Source: Candidatus Babeliales bacterium (GTDB lineage Bacteria; Babelota; Babeliae; Babelales; Vermiphilaceae). Taken from it: DNA of 35,271 nt. Under the pieces are notes generated by a model that searched no databases, had not been told where the DNA came from, and saw only the letters and a program-made list of their open reading frames with translations. Position 1 is the first letter of the stretch. Every line of letters starts with the position of its first letter. Below, one piece after another: positions 14,042 through 24,856 of this stretch. The position numbers and the translations under genes are program-made. The stretch is taken from NCBI GenBank assembly GCA_035455925.1, contig DATIEE010000009.1, positions 1 through 35,271 on the forward strand, read 5' to 3'.

Positions 14042-14467
14042 ATGGCAAAAATAGTTAAAGCAAAAATTAAGCTTCAGATTCAAGGTGGCAGTGCAACTCC
14101 AGCTCCTCCTGTAGGATCATCACTTGGTCAGCACCAAGTTAACATTATGGAGTTCTGTAAGGCATTTAATGCGCAAACAGCTGGTCGTAAGGGCGAAACT
14201 GTGCCGGTAGAAATTACTGTATACACGGATCGTACGTTTGAGTTTAGGGTTAAAACATCGCCTACTACCGAGCTTATTAAAAAACGAATTAACCTGACAA
14301 AAGGTTCTGCTCGGCCACATGAAATTAAAGTTGGAAAGATTTCATGGAAAGATATTGAAGAAATTGCGAAAATAAAAATGCAAGATCTAACTGCAATGGA
14401 TATGGATCAGGCAAAAAAAATTGTTGCTGGTAGTGCGCGAAGTATTGGAATTGATGTTGTTGATTGA
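14042..14467 (+). CDS. rplK: 50S ribosomal protein L11
   Basis: Builds the base of the L7/L12 stalk and the GTPase-associated centre. 141 residues from the ATG at 14042, behind GAGGT at 11 nt; the TTG at 14033 is too close to the Shine-Dalgarno. The N-terminal domain has the proline motif ATPAPPVGSSLGQHQVNIME. The C-terminal rRNA-binding domain ends AGSARSIGIDVVD. Standard length. Confidence 0.97.
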   Translation: MAKIVKAKIKLQIQGGSATPAPPVGSSLGQHQVNIMEFCKAFNAQTAGRKGETVPVEITVYTDRTFEFRVKTSPTTELIKKRINLTKGSARPHEIKVGKISWKDIEEIAKIKMQDLTAMDMDQAKKIVAGSARSIGIDVVD

Positions 14468-14481
14468 GCTAGGAAAATATA

Positions 14482-15180
14482 ATGGCTAAGCATGGAAAAA
14501 AATATCGAATTGCGATATCAAAGAAGCCTAGCAGTGATCTTGGTGTTGGTGTAGCGTTGCAGCAAGTTAAAGATCTTTCCTTTGCTAAGTTTGATGAATC
14601 CGTTGATGTAGCAATCAATTTGGGTATAGATCCTGCTAAGGGCGAGCAAACAGTTCGTGGTTCTGTTGTTTTGCCTCATAGTAAAGGTAAAGAAAAAGTT
14701 GTCATTGTTTTTGCAAAAGGCGAATTTGCTGATGAAGCAAAGAAAGCAGGCGCTGATTTTGTAGGAATGGAAGATCTTATTGAAAAAATTCAAGGTGGGT
14801 GGCTTGATTTCGACTATGCAGTGGCAACGCCGGATGTCATGGGTGCTGTTGGTATTCTTGCACGTGTGTTGGGACCTCGTGGCTTATTGCCGAATAAAAA
14901 GGTTGGTACCGTTACTTTTGACGTGAAGTCAATTGTTGAAGATTTAAAAAGAGGTCGTGCTTTTTTTAGAAACGATAAACAGGGCATTATTCATTTTTCG
15001 GTGGGTAAGGTTTCATTTGACGTTCAAAAGCTTCGTGACAATTTAGATGCGCTAGTCAAGGCAGTGTTAGTTGTAAAGCCTGCAACTGCTAAAGGTAAGT
15101 ATTTAAAGCGGATGACAGTGTCATCAACAATGGGTATTGGTATTTCAGTTAATTTTGATGAATTTGTGCGTTCCTTATAG
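14482..15180 (+). CDS. rplA: 50S ribosomal protein L1
   Basis: Forms the L1 stalk that guides deacylated tRNA out of the E site. In many bacteria it also represses its own operon. 232 residues, normal length. Typical segments are VDVAINLGIDPAKGEQTVRG, LGPRGLLPNKKVGTVT and the C-terminal YLKRMTVSSTMGIGI. It is preceded by AGGAAAA and starts 15 nt after rplK. No L1-binding mimic was identified by eye in the leader. Confidence 0.97.
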   Translation: MAKHGKKYRIAISKKPSSDLGVGVALQQVKDLSFAKFDESVDVAINLGIDPAKGEQTVRGSVVLPHSKGKEKVVIVFAKGEFADEAKKAGADFVGMEDLIEKIQGGWLDFDYAVATPDVMGAVGILARVLGPRGLLPNKKVGTVTFDVKSIVEDLKRGRAFFRNDKQGIIHFSVGKVSFDVQKLRDNLDALVKAVLVVKPATAKGKYLKRMTVSSTMGIGISVNFDEFVRSL

Positions 15181-15194
15181 GTAAAGAGGTTGCG

Positions 15195-15722
15195 ATGAAT
15201 CGGCAACAAAAAGAATTGGTTGTTGAACTGTTTCAGAAAGATTTTTTGACAAATAAGGGTACTTTTTTTGTCAATTATTCTGGGCTGACTGTTGTTCAAA
15301 TGCAACAATTAAGAAGACAATTGCGTGAAAAAGGCGGCTCGCTCAAAATTGCAAAGATGCGGCTTATTAAACGAGCGCTTGCAAGTGTTGATGGCGTTGA
15401 AGGGCTTCTTTCTCATTGTAAAAATCAATTGGGAGTTGTTTTTGCTTATGATACCTCTGGTGTTTCAGGCATAGCTAAGACACTGAATGATTTTTCTAAA
15501 AAAAATGAAGCGCTTGGTCTTGTTGTTGGTTGTATTGATGCGCAGTTTTTGGATAAAGCAGCAATCACTCGTATTGCTTCGCTTCCATCAAAAGAAGTAT
15601 TACTAGCTCAGCTTTGTGGTACTCTTAATGCTCCATTAATTTCATTTGTATGTGGACTTAATTCTATGATTGTAAAACTTTTGGTTGCTTTAAAAGAGAT
15701 TGAAAAACAAAAGCAAGCATAG
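15195..15722 (+). CDS. rplJ: 50S ribosomal protein L10
   Basis: Anchors the L7/L12 dimers on the ribosome. 175 residues, normal length. The N-terminal domain includes GTFFVNYSGLTVVQMQQLRR and LKIAKMRLIKRAL. The C-terminal helical spine that binds L12 is about 140-175. It begins 15 nt after rplA with AGAGG as Shine-Dalgarno. With such a short gap there is no room for the separate L10 leader seen upstream of rplJ in E. coli, so autoregulation must be arranged differently. Confidence 0.96.
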   Translation: MNRQQKELVVELFQKDFLTNKGTFFVNYSGLTVVQMQQLRRQLREKGGSLKIAKMRLIKRALASVDGVEGLLSHCKNQLGVVFAYDTSGVSGIAKTLNDFSKKNEALGLVVGCIDAQFLDKAAITRIASLPSKEVLLAQLCGTLNAPLISFVCGLNSMIVKLLVALKEIEKQKQA

Positions 15723-15795
15723 TGTTGAAGGTCTATTGTGTATTGAAGATGATAGTAATTGTTTAATAGTTATTTTTTAATGTTTAAGGGTTGCA

Positions 15796-16179
15796 ATGTC
15801 AGCAAAATCTTACGAAAAATTTATTGATGAAATTGGCAATATGTCGGTTATTGAGCTTGCGGATCTTGTCAAAGCTCTTGAATCAAAATTTGGAATTTCA
15901 GCAGCTATGCCAATGGCATCAGCAGCGGCTCCAGTAGCAGAAGCGGCTCCAGTAGCAGCAGAAAAAAGTGAATACAAAGTAACACTTAAAGATGCAGGTA
16001 CTGAAAAAATAAAAGTAATTAAAGCTTTGCGTGAAGTTATTCCTAATCTCGCACTTTCTGATGCTAAAAAATTAACAGAAGAACCATCAGCTGTTATTGC
16101 TGAATCAGTGTCAAAAGCTGATGCAGAAAAAATGAAAAAAAAGCTTGAAGAAGTTGGTGCAAAAGTGGAGCTTGCATAA
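15796..16179 (+). CDS. rplL: 50S ribosomal protein L7/L12
   Basis: The multi-copy stalk protein that recruits translation factors. 127 residues. It has the N-terminal dimerisation domain (about 1-35), an Ala/Pro-rich hinge (about 36-56) and a C-terminal domain with EKIKVIKALREV and LSDAKKLTEE-type sequence, all normal. It begins 74 nt after rplJ, a wider gap than elsewhere in the operon, and is followed by a hairpin that may lower transcription into rpoB. Confidence 0.97.
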   Translation: MSAKSYEKFIDEIGNMSVIELADLVKALESKFGISAAMPMASAAAPVAEAAPVAAEKSEYKVTLKDAGTEKIKVIKALREVIPNLALSDAKKLTEEPSAVIAESVSKADAEKMKKKLEEVGAKVELA

Positions 16180-16205
16180 CATATTGTTATGTAGGCTTTT
16201 TGTTT
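16175..16205 (+). terminator. Weak hairpin between rplL and rpoB, putative attenuator
   Basis: CATAAC (16175-16180) and GTTATG (16186-16191) pair over 6 bp around the end of rplL, followed by GGCTTTTTGTTTT. The stem is short and AT-rich. A partial terminator at this place would match the rplL-rpoBC attenuation known in other bacteria. Confidence 0.35.
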
Positions 16206-16271
16206 TGGCGGCGTAGTGGGGGATAAGGTTTGATTGGCCACATAGTTTGGCGTTAGTAAGGAGTGGTCTTA

Positions 16272-19200
16272 ATGTCTAATGTACTTATAAGCAAGAGTAC
16301 TCTTCGTAAGCAATATGGTAAAATAAAGGACGTTGTTCCGGTACCAAATTTAATTGAAATACAATCAACATCATTTAATGATTTTGTTCAGCTCGACTAT
16401 TTACCGCATGAAAGAAAGCTTATTGGGCTTGAAAAAGTATTGCGGGATATTTTTCCTATTGAGTATGAAGATAAGCTCTCGCTCGAGTATGTTAGTTATG
16501 AATTGGGGCGTTGGGCTTGTACATGTGGAAAATTGATTGGTATTGAAAGTCGTTATCAGTGGCATTGTACTTCATGTAATAAGTCTGATTGCTCACGTTT
16601 GTCTAAAGATCAGTCATGTGTATTTTGTAAAGCAAAAACTGCTCGTTATATTACATGTTCTAATTGTTTAGTTCGTGCAACAGTTCATATGCCACTCTCT
16701 TTAGATGAATGTCGCACAAGTGGTCAAACTTTTTCGATGTCTTTAAAAATTAAAGTACAATTAATTAGTTGGACAACGAGTGCTGATGGCAATAAAATAG
16801 TTCGTGATATTAAAGAGCAGGACATTTTTTTTGCTGACTTGCCGGTTATGGCAGATTTTTTTGAAGAAGAAGGAAGATTTAAGCTTGGTAATTTAGGTTC
16901 ATTTCTTATCAATGGCGTAGATCGTGTTGTCGTTAGTCAGTTGCACAGATCATCAGGGGTAGTCTTTTCACAAAGTAAAAAGCTTAAAGATTTTCGTGGT
17001 AGACCGTATTATCTGGCTCGTATAATACCAATGCGTGGATCTTGGATTGATTTTGAATCTGATAGTAATGACATTTTATACGTACGTATTGATAAGAAGA
17101 AAAAATTATACGTAACGACATTTTTACAGGCTCTTGGTTTCTCGCGAGATGAAATTATTCCTCTTTTTTATGAATTCGACATTGTTTCATTCAAGAAAGA
17201 TCAATATTATCGTGCAATAGACGAAAATCTTATTGGTCAACGTATTGAAAAGGGAATGATTTCTGTTGAAGATGAAGATGATTTTGTTGGTCGTAGGGTA
17301 ACAAAAGATTTGTTAGCCAAGTTTAAAATGATTGGCATTAAAGCGTTAACAATTAAGCCTGATAGTTTGGTTGGTCGAGTCTTTGCCAATGATGTTGTCG
17401 ATTCAGCTACCGGTGAGGTTCTTATTGAGCAAGGCGAACTTTTTTCGGAAAATCATTTTAAGGTTTTAAAAAAGTTTGATGAAGTTCAATTTGAATTGAT
17501 CAGATCAAATGGTTACGCGTTGCAACCAACTATTGCTTTAACTTTAGCGCAAGACAAGTGCAACACACAAGATGCTGCCTTAAAAGATCTGCATTCAAAG
17601 ATATGGCCGGGCGATACTTCATCAATCAAAGAAGTTGAAGAGCGATTAAATAATTTGCTTTTTAATAATCGTTTTTATGATCTAACGCGTGTTGGACGTG
17701 TCCGTATGAATCGAAAATTAGCTCTATCGACACCAGAAGATCAATTAGCTTTGACAAAAGATGATATTGTTCAAACTATTCGTTATCTTGTAAATTTACG
17801 AGAACGCGGAGAGGGTGAGCTTGATGATATTGATCATTTGGGAAATCGACGTGTTAGGTTGGTTGGCGAACTCTTAAACAATCAGATGTATCTTGGATTT
17901 ACGCGCATAGAAAGAATTGTTCGTGAGCGTTTTAGGATGCAAGAATCTCATGGTGCGTTGATGCCTCAAGATTTTCTTAACGTTAAACCTCTTAGTGCAG
18001 TTATTAGAGAGTTTTTTGGGCTTGGTCAACTTTCTCAATTTATGGATCAAACAAATCCAATGGCAGAGTTAGCACATAAGCGTCGTTTGTCTGCTCTCGG
18101 GCCAGGCGGTGTTTTAAAAGATCGTGCAACGTTTGAAATAAGAGATGTTCACTCATCTCATTATGGTCGAATTTGTCCAATTGAGACTCCAGAAGGCCAG
18201 ACAGTTGGTCTAATTTCTTCCCTAGCTACTTATGCGATGGTAAATGATTTAGGGTTTATTGAGACAGCATATAGGCCTGTTGTCAATGGCAAGATTTTGA
18301 ATGAAGTTGTCTTTTTAGATGCTTTTGAAGAGTCTGGTAATTACATTGCTCAGGCGGATGCAATTGATCCTGAAACGAACCAATTAAAAAAAGAAAAAAT
18401 ATTTGCACGACATGACGATAACTTATTGTATGTCGATGCAGAAAAGATTACATATATAGATTTGTCCCCAAAGCAGCTAGTTTCTGTTTCTGCTGCATTA
18501 GTACCATTTCTTGATCATGATGATGCCGTTCGTGCACTTATGGGTGCGAATATGCAACGCCAAGCTGTTCCATTAATTACGACAAAAGCACCAATCGTTG
18601 GTACTGGTATGGAGCAGGAAATTGTTAAATCATCAGGTGCTTTAATTTTAGCAAAACGAAGTGGTGTTGTTGAATATATTTCTTCTGATAAAATCATTGT
18701 TCGTATTGATGAAAGTGAGTGCTTTAATACTGAAGATTGGGTAACGCATGGTATTGATACATATCATTTAAAAAAATTCCAGCGTTCCAGCTATAGTACG
18801 TGGATTCATCATGCACCAATTGTTCGTTGTGGTGAAGTGGTGAAGGCAGGAGATGTTCTGACCAATGGAGCTTCAATTTCTGATGGTGAATTAGCTTTAG
18901 GAAAGAATTTTTCTGTGGCATTTATGTTGTGGCATGGTTACAACTTTGAGGATGCTATTGTATTAAATAAGCGTCTTGTTAGTGATAATGAGCTTACTTC
19001 TGTGCATATTGATGAATATATTGTTGACGCACGCGATACAAAGCTTGGGCCTGAAGAATTAACACGTGATTTACCTAACGTAAGCGAATCAGCATTAGAA
19101 AGTTTGGATGAGGATGGTATTGTTCGTGTTGGTACGCGGGTTAAGCCAGGTAATATTCTTGTAGGTAAAGTAACATTAAAAGGTGATATTCAGTATTCTC

Positions 19201-20597
19201 CGGAAGAAAAATTATTACGTGCTATTTTTGGAGAAAAATCGCGTGAAGTAAGAGATACTTCATTGCGTGTTCCACCAGGAATAGAAGGAACCGTTATTGA
19301 TGTGAAAATATTTTCAAGAAGTGGTGTGCGAAAAGATGCTCGTTATAAGCAAGAAGTAGCAAAACATATTGAAAAATTAGAAGCGAATAATACTCATCAT
19401 ACTATTTTCTTGCAAAAAATGATCATGGACAAGGCATGCAGAATTATTCATGATCACGTGCCCGCATCAACTGATGGCAAAAAAGGCGTTCGTGCAGGTA
19501 AATTTAATAAAGAAGAGCTAAAAAATATCTCCTTTGATGAACTTTTTAAATTAAAATTGAAAGACAAGTCTGTACAAGAAGAGCTAAAACGATTAAAAGA
19601 TTCTTATGAGAATCAACTTCGTATTTTAGAAGGACTTAAAGAAGATCGTATTAATCATTTTAAAAAAGGTGATGTTCTGCCATCTGGCGTTATTAAAATG
19701 GTTAAAGTCTACATTGCAATGAAGCGTCATATTTCGGTTGGAGATAAGGTTGCTGGGCGTCACGGTAATAAAGGTATAGTTTCAGCAATCGTTCCACGAG
19801 AAGATATGCCATATCTTGATGATGGTACACCTGTTGATATTGTGCTTAATCCATTAGGTATTCCATCTCGTATGAATGTTGGTCAAATTTTAGAAACTAT
19901 TTTAGGTCTTGCGGGTAAAGAGCTTGGTAATAAAGTACAGCAGCTTTTAGAAGTTGATGGCTATGATGCTGTAAAAAAACATTTGATTTACTGTTTTGGT
20001 GAAGATGTCATAGCTGATTATGAAATCAATTATGGCAAAGAAGGTATCATGACGCTTGCACGTAAAACAGCTGAAGATGGTGTTCATTTTAAAACACCGG
20101 TATTTGACGGTGCTAGATTAGAAAAAGATATTGTACCGATATTAAAAGATCTTAATCTGCCGACTTCCGGATCGTTCATGGTTCGAAATGGTAGAACAGG
20201 AGAATATTTCCAGCAACCTGTTACCATTGGCAATATTTATATCATGAAACTAAATCATATGGTTGATGATAAGTTGCATGCACGTTCTGTCGGGCCTTAT
20301 TCTCTTGTAACTCAGCAGCCTTTGGGTGGTAAAGCGCAACAAGGTGGACAACGCCTTGGAGAAATGGAAGTATGGGCTATGGAAGCGTATGGAGCGGCAT
20401 ATGCTTTACAAGAAATGTTAACCATTAAATCTGATGATGTAACGGGACGGCATAAAGCATATCAAGCTATAATTGCAGGTGATGATTTACCAGACTCAGG
20501 TGTTCCAGAGTCATTTAATGTGCTTATCAAAGAACTTCAGAGCCTAAATCTACAAGTAGATTTACTCAAATTTGGCAAGGAGAATGTTAGTGAGTAA
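16272..20597 (+). CDS. rpoB: DNA-directed RNA polymerase subunit beta with cysteine-rich N-terminal insertion
   Basis: Catalytic core subunit of RNA polymerase, 1441 residues (E. coli 1342). It starts at the ATG at 16272, 8 nt after AAGGAG; the GTG at 16263 overlaps the ribosome binding site. Conserved features: LSQFMDQTNPMAELAHKRR near 587-605 (rifampicin region with Asp, His and the later Ser of LSALGPGG retained), GRHGNKG near 1163 and the C-terminal GQRLGEMEVWAMEAYG. Unusual: where E. coli has only a short loop after YVSYRLG, this protein inserts about 50 residues (81-133) with nine cysteines, C83/C85, C99/C102, C107, C116/C119 and C129/C132, before the family's own DEC (C147). They can form two zinc ribbons. 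The last codons overlap rpoC. Confidence 0.98.
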   Translation: MSNVLISKSTLRKQYGKIKDVVPVPNLIEIQSTSFNDFVQLDYLPHERKLIGLEKVLRDIFPIEYEDKLSLEYVSYELGRWACTCGKLIGIESRYQWHCTSCNKSDCSRLSKDQSCVFCKAKTARYITCSNCLVRATVHMPLSLDECRTSGQTFSMSLKIKVQLISWTTSADGNKIVRDIKEQDIFFADLPVMADFFEEEGRFKLGNLGSFLINGVDRVVVSQLHRSSGVVFSQSKKLKDFRGRPYYLARIIPMRGSWIDFESDSNDILYVRIDKKKKLYVTTFLQALGFSRDEIIPLFYEFDIVSFKKDQYYRAIDENLIGQRIEKGMISVEDEDDFVGRRVTKDLLAKFKMIGIKALTIKPDSLVGRVFANDVVDSATGEVLIEQGELFSENHFKVLKKFDEVQFELIRSNGYALQPTIALTLAQDKCNTQDAALKDLHSKIWPGDTSSIKEVEERLNNLLFNNRFYDLTRVGRVRMNRKLALSTPEDQLALTKDDIVQTIRYLVNLRERGEGELDDIDHLGNRRVRLVGELLNNQMYLGFTRIERIVRERFRMQESHGALMPQDFLNVKPLSAVIREFFGLGQLSQFMDQTNPMAELAHKRRLSALGPGGVLKDRATFEIRDVHSSHYGRICPIETPEGQTVGLISSLATYAMVNDLGFIETAYRPVVNGKILNEVVFLDAFEESGNYIAQADAIDPETNQLKKEKIFARHDDNLLYVDAEKITYIDLSPKQLVSVSAALVPFLDHDDAVRALMGANMQRQAVPLITTKAPIVGTGMEQEIVKSSGALILAKRSGVVEYISSDKIIVRIDESECFNTEDWVTHGIDTYHLKKFQRSSYSTWIHHAPIVRCGEVVKAGDVLTNGASISDGELALGKNFSVAFMLWHGYNFEDAIVLNKRLVSDNELTSVHIDEYIVDARDTKLGPEELTRDLPNVSESALESLDEDGIVRVGTRVKPGNILVGKVTLKGDIQYSPEEKLLRAIFGEKSREVRDTSLRVPPGIEGTVIDVKIFSRSGVRKDARYKQEVAKHIEKLEANNTHHTIFLQKMIMDKACRIIHDHVPASTDGKKGVRAGKFNKEELKNISFDELFKLKLKDKSVQEELKRLKDSYENQLRILEGLKEDRINHFKKGDVLPSGVIKMVKVYIAMKRHISVGDKVAGRHGNKGIVSAIVPREDMPYLDDGTPVDIVLNPLGIPSRMNVGQILETILGLAGKELGNKVQQLLEVDGYDAVKKHLIYCFGEDVIADYEINYGKEGIMTLARKTAEDGVHFKTPVFDGARLEKDIVPILKDLNLPTSGSFMVRNGRTGEYFQQPVTIGNIYIMKLNHMVDDKLHARSVGPYSLVTQQPLGGKAQQGGQRLGEMEVWAMEAYGAAYALQEMLTIKSDDVTGRHKAYQAIIAGDDLPDSGVPESFNVLIKELQSLNLQVDLLKFGKENVSE

Positions 20598-23500
20598 TCA
20601 AATGCTAGAGCGTTTTAAAGAATATATAAACGTTACGCAATTTAATGTTATTAAAATTAGTCTTGCTTCTCCAAAAAAAATTCGTTCGCTATCATATGGT
20701 GAAGTAAAAAAAATTGAAACGATCAACTATAGAACATTAAAGCCCGAACGAGATGGTTTATTTTGCGCCCGTATTTTTGGCCCAGTAAAAGATTGGGAAT
20801 GCAATTGCGGAAAATATAAACGTATGAAGCATCGGGGCATTACCTGCGAAAAATGTGGCGTTGAAGTTATTCAATCACGTGTTCGTCGTGAAAGAATGGG
20901 GCATATTCAACTTGTTGCGCCGGTTTGTCATATATGGTATTTGAAAGGAATTCCAAGTTATCTTGGGTTAGTTCTTGATATGCCAGTCAAAGATTTGGAA
21001 CGTGTCATTTACTTTGATATGTATATGGTTATTAGGCAAGGTAAGTCTCCTTATCCTGCAAAAACATTGTTGACTTCAGTTGAATATGAAAATTACGTTA
21101 TGCAGCGCTCTGATGATACAGAATTCATGACCGAAATAGGTGCAGAAGCCATTCGTCTTATTTTAAGCTTTATGGATTTAAAGATTGAACTTGAAAAACT
21201 TCAGGCCGATTATATTCATACAAGTTCTGTTGCGGTACGTCATAAATTAACTCGACGTATAAAAGTGATAACAGGTCTTGTTCATGGTGGGATTAGTCCT
21301 GACTGGATGGTGATTTCTATATTACCAGTTCTTCCACCTGATTTGCGTCCATTGGTTCCTCTTGAGGGTGGTCGTTTTGCAAGTTCTGATTTAAATGAAT
21401 TATATCGCCGTGTTTTGAATAGAAATATTCGTTTACAAAGGCTTATTGAAATTGATGCGCCTGGTGTTATCATCAAAAATGAAAAGCGTATGTTGCAGGA
21501 GTCAGTGGATGCGCTTATTGATAATGGTAGAAGAGGTCAAGCCGTTCGTGGTTCTAATAAGCGTCCATTAAAATCATTAAGTGAAATGCTTCGTGGTAAA
21601 CAGGGTCGTTTTAGACAGAATCTTCTTGGTCGTCGTGTTGATTATTCTGGTCGATCAGTTATCGTCGTAGATCCAGAATTACGTATGGACCAATGCGGTA
21701 TACCTAAAAATATGGCCTTAGAGCTTTTTAAACCATATATTTATGCAGGATTAATTGAACGAGAATTGGCATCTAATATGCGAGTTGCTCGTCGTATGGT
21801 TGAAGAATTGAGTCCAGAAGTTTGGGATGTTTTAGAAGAAATAGTATTCAATAGACCCGTATTGCTTAATCGTGCACCAACATTACATCGCTTGGGGATC
21901 CAAGCTTTTTATCCTATATTAGTTGATGGTAAAGCGATTAAAATTCATCCTCTTGTTTGTTCTGCATTTAACGCTGATTTTGATGGCGATCAAATGGCGG
22001 TACATTTACCTTTAAGTAAAAAATCTCAATTGGAAAGTGATCGTTTAATTTTATCTACAAATAATATTCTTTCTCCCTCTAATGGTCGTCCAGTAACTGT
22101 TCCTTCTCAGGATATGGTTCTTGGTCTTCATTTTATGACTAAAATTCGTAAAGGGTCGCGTGGTGAAGGGATAGTATTTTCAAATGTTGCGGAAGTTATT
22201 ACAGCGTTTCAATGTAATAGTGTTGAACTTCATGCAGTAATAAAAGTCCGTTTGTCTACTAATGAAATTGTAGAAACTACTGTTGGACGTGTTTTAGTGT
22301 ATGAATCATTACCGGAAGGTTTTGCGTTTCATCTAATTAATAAAATATTAAAACGTAGTGATTTAGGTAAGTTGGTAGAACAAGTTTATTACCAATTTGG
22401 TAAGGATGCTACAGTATTATTTTTAGATAGAATTAAGCATCTTGGTTTTTATTATGCTACTATTTCTGGTATTTCAATTTCTATTGAAGATCTTATTGTT
22501 CCAGCAGAAAAAGATTCTATTGTCCATAAGGCTGAAAAAGAAGTTGAAAAAATTGAATCACTATATATGGATGGTATTATTACGAATGGCGAGCGTTATA
22601 ATAAGGTTGTTGGTATTTGGAGAGATTCAACGGCAGCTGTTGCGCAAACTATGTATAATGAGCTTGATATAGCAGATAAAAAAGTTTTTGCTAATGAAGA
22701 TCGTCATAATAAACCATTTAGTCCTGTATTTATGATGTTGGAATCTGGAGCTCGTGGTACAAAAGATCAAGTTAAGCAGCTTGTTGGTATGCGTGGATTG
22801 ATGTCAAAGCCAACTGGTGAGATTATCGAAATACCAGTTAAATCTAATTTTAAACAAGGCTTAAGCGTTTTTGAATACTTTATTTCAACAAATGGTGCGC
22901 GTAAAGGACAATCTGATACAGCACTTAAAACAGCAAGTTCTGGTTATTTAACTCGACGATTAGTTGATGTTGCTCAAGATGTTGTTGTAACAATTTATGA
23001 TTGTAATACTCTTGGTTATTTAGAAATTGTAGACCTAAAAGATGCAGGTGATACAGTTTATCCGATTGGTAAACGTGTGTTTGGGCGTGTTCTTGCAGCG
23101 GATGTTAAAGATCCTGTTACAGGAGAACTTCTTATAAGCTGTGGAGAGGTTGTAACCCGTGAATTAATGGAAAAACTGGATAATTCTGCAGTATTTAAAG
23201 TTTTTGTACGATCAGTTCTTTCTTGTCAGGCAAAACGTGGTGTTTGTGCTTTATGTTATGGCTATGATTTGTCAAAAAGTAGAATTGCTGATGAAGGAAC
23301 AACAGTTGGGATTATTGCAGCGCAGTCAATTGGTGAACCAGGTACTCAGCTTACTATGAGAACTTTTCATATAGGTGGTTTGGCGAGTGGTCTTACAGAA
23401 CAACCTTTTGTTAATGCAAAATATAATGGGACTGTTGAATGGCAGGGGATACGTGTCGTAATTAATCCACAAGGTCAAATGGTTGTTATGAGCAGGAAAG

Positions 23501-24717
23501 CTCGAATTCTTATTGTTGCCCCAGATGGACGTGAATTACAGAATCATGTTTTAGAATATGGTTCTATTATATATGTTAAAGATAAACAAGATGTTGCAGA
23601 GGGTACTAAGCTTGCAGATTGGGATGCATACAATAAAGTTCTAATGACTGAAAAAGCTGGAACAGTGGTATATCTTGACCTTATAAAAAATATCACGATA
23701 CATGAGCGGTTTGATGAAGCAACGGGTAAATCAAGAATTATTGTTATGAGAACGCGTGGCGAACAATACCAGCCCGCTATTAGTATTGTTGATGATAAAG
23801 GTGAAGAATTAACGCAATATTTTCTTCCAGAAGGATCATACGTCAACGTTGTAGAAAAACAACGTGTTGATATTGGCGATGTGCTTGTTAAAATGCCTCG
23901 TGAAGTTGCGAAATCAAAAGATATTACAACGGGAGGTTTACCTCGTATTGCAGAACTTTTTGAAGCACGAATTCCAAAAGATGCAGCTATTTTGTCGGAC
24001 GTAGATGGAGAAGTTGTCATCGGCGGATTGCATCGTGGCTTTAGAAAAGTTAGCGTTGTGACGGGTGCAGATCGTCATGAATATTTAGTTCCGCGTGGTA
24101 AACAGTTGAATGTGGTTGATGGTGAGCATGTAAGCGCTGGAGATCCGTTAACTGCAGGCGCTCCTGTATTACATGATATTTTACGTATTTTGGGAATTGA
24201 AAAAGTTCAAGATTATCTTGTTCGTGAAATTCAAAAAATCTATGAATCACAAGATGTTGATATTAACAATCGACATTTTGAGGTAATTGTTCGCCAAATG
24301 TTACGAAAGATACGTATTGTTGATGGTGGAGAAAGTGATTTTCTTATTGGAGATCGTGTCGATTATATCCATTGTCAAACAGTTAACGCTGCATTACGGG
24401 CTCAAGGAAAACGTCCCGCAGTAGGTAAAACAATGTTAATGGGTCTTACTCAAGCCTCACTTGATACGGAAAGTTTTATTTCTGCAGCATCATTTCAGGA
24501 AACAACAAGAATTTTAACTGAAGCAGCAATGTGTGGACAAGTTGATCATTTGTTTGGTTTAAAAGAAAATGTGATTGTAGGAAAACTAATTCCTGCAGGA
24601 ACAGGCGTTAAATCATTTAGAAAAAGATATTTGGGTGATGATCTTTCTGATCTTGAGCTACAAGCTCAAGAGGGAGAGCGTCGTGAAAGTAGTTCTTATT
24701 CATCATCTTTAGAGTAA
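20590..24717 (+). CDS. rpoC: DNA-directed RNA polymerase subunit beta'
   Basis: Carries the active-site magnesium. 1375 residues from a GTG at 20590, chosen because AAGGAG (20577-20582) lies 7 nt upstream; the ATG at 20584 is 1 nt from it and the ATG at 20602 is 19 nt away. It overlaps rpoB by 8 nt. The N-terminal zinc ribbon has C71, C73, C86 and C89 ([11 protein letters not shown] then CEKC). The catalytic NADFDGDQM is at about 461-469. The second zinc site uses YDCNT and [14 protein letters not shown] (C879, C886, C889). The trigger loop shows [16 protein letters not shown]. The C-terminus is Ser/Glu-rich. Length is close to E. coli (1407). Confidence 0.98.
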   Translation: MSNQMLERFKEYINVTQFNVIKISLASPKKIRSLSYGEVKKIETINYRTLKPERDGLFCARIFGPVKDWECNCGKYKRMKHRGITCEKCGVEVIQSRVRRERMGHIQLVAPVCHIWYLKGIPSYLGLVLDMPVKDLERVIYFDMYMVIRQGKSPYPAKTLLTSVEYENYVMQRSDDTEFMTEIGAEAIRLILSFMDLKIELEKLQADYIHTSSVAVRHKLTRRIKVITGLVHGGISPDWMVISILPVLPPDLRPLVPLEGGRFASSDLNELYRRVLNRNIRLQRLIEIDAPGVIIKNEKRMLQESVDALIDNGRRGQAVRGSNKRPLKSLSEMLRGKQGRFRQNLLGRRVDYSGRSVIVVDPELRMDQCGIPKNMALELFKPYIYAGLIERELASNMRVARRMVEELSPEVWDVLEEIVFNRPVLLNRAPTLHRLGIQAFYPILVDGKAIKIHPLVCSAFNADFDGDQMAVHLPLSKKSQLESDRLILSTNNILSPSNGRPVTVPSQDMVLGLHFMTKIRKGSRGEGIVFSNVAEVITAFQCNSVELHAVIKVRLSTNEIVETTVGRVLVYESLPEGFAFHLINKILKRSDLGKLVEQVYYQFGKDATVLFLDRIKHLGFYYATISGISISIEDLIVPAEKDSIVHKAEKEVEKIESLYMDGIITNGERYNKVVGIWRDSTAAVAQTMYNELDIADKKVFANEDRHNKPFSPVFMMLESGARGTKDQVKQLVGMRGLMSKPTGEIIEIPVKSNFKQGLSVFEYFISTNGARKGQSDTALKTASSGYLTRRLVDVAQDVVVTIYDCNTLGYLEIVDLKDAGDTVYPIGKRVFGRVLAADVKDPVTGELLISCGEVVTRELMEKLDNSAVFKVFVRSVLSCQAKRGVCALCYGYDLSKSRIADEGTTVGIIAAQSIGEPGTQLTMRTFHIGGLASGLTEQPFVNAKYNGTVEWQGIRVVINPQGQMVVMSRKARILIVAPDGRELQNHVLEYGSIIYVKDKQDVAEGTKLADWDAYNKVLMTEKAGTVVYLDLIKNITIHERFDEATGKSRIIVMRTRGEQYQPAISIVDDKGEELTQYFLPEGSYVNVVEKQRVDIGDVLVKMPREVAKSKDITTGGLPRIAELFEARIPKDAAILSDVDGEVVIGGLHRGFRKVSVVTGADRHEYLVPRGKQLNVVDGEHVSAGDPLTAGAPVLHDILRILGIEKVQDYLVREIQKIYESQDVDINNRHFEVIVRQMLRKIRIVDGGESDFLIGDRVDYIHCQTVNAALRAQGKRPAVGKTMLMGLTQASLDTESFISAASFQETTRILTEAAMCGQVDHLFGLKENVIVGKLIPAGTGVKSFRKRYLGDDLSDLELQAQEGERRESSSYSSSLE

Positions 24718-24724
24718 AGATAGT

Positions 24725-24799
24725 AGGCGCGTAGCTCAGGGGCAGAGCATTGCTTTGACGTAGCAAGGGTCAGCGGTTCAATTCCGCTCGCGCCTACCA
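24725..24799 (+). tRNA. tRNA-Val (GAC)
   Basis: 75 nt with encoded CCA. The acceptor stem AGGCGCG pairs perfectly with CGCGCCT; the D-stem GCTC/GAGC, anticodon stem TTGCT/AGCAA and T-stem AGCGG/CCGCT are all complete. The anticodon loop TTGACGT gives anticodon GAC. It starts 8 nt after the rpoC stop and may be excised from the rpoC transcript. Confidence 0.95.
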
Positions 24800-24807
24800 A
24801 TAAATTG

Positions 24808-24816
24808 TGTTATACT
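24808..24816 (+). promoter_or_regulatory. Extended -10 promoter candidate for rpsO
   Basis: TGTTATACT, i.e. TGN-TATACT, lies 41-49 bp upstream of the rpsO ATG and 9 bp after tRNA-Val. No -35 hexamer fits, as that region is inside the tRNA. It would give a leader of about 35 nt. Confidence 0.4.
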
Positions 24817-24856
24817 ACAAAACAGTAAGAGTTTTATACATAAGCAGGAGTTGTCC

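Noticed and set aside
18013-18120. Rifampicin-resistance substitutions in RpoB
   Set aside because: The key Asp, His and Ser positions of the cluster are the sensitive-type residues; the small differences seen are not the known resistance changes.
23544-24020. Minus-strand open frame of 158 residues inside rpoC
   Set aside because: Shadow frame with Ser/Thr-rich composition over conserved rpoC sequence.
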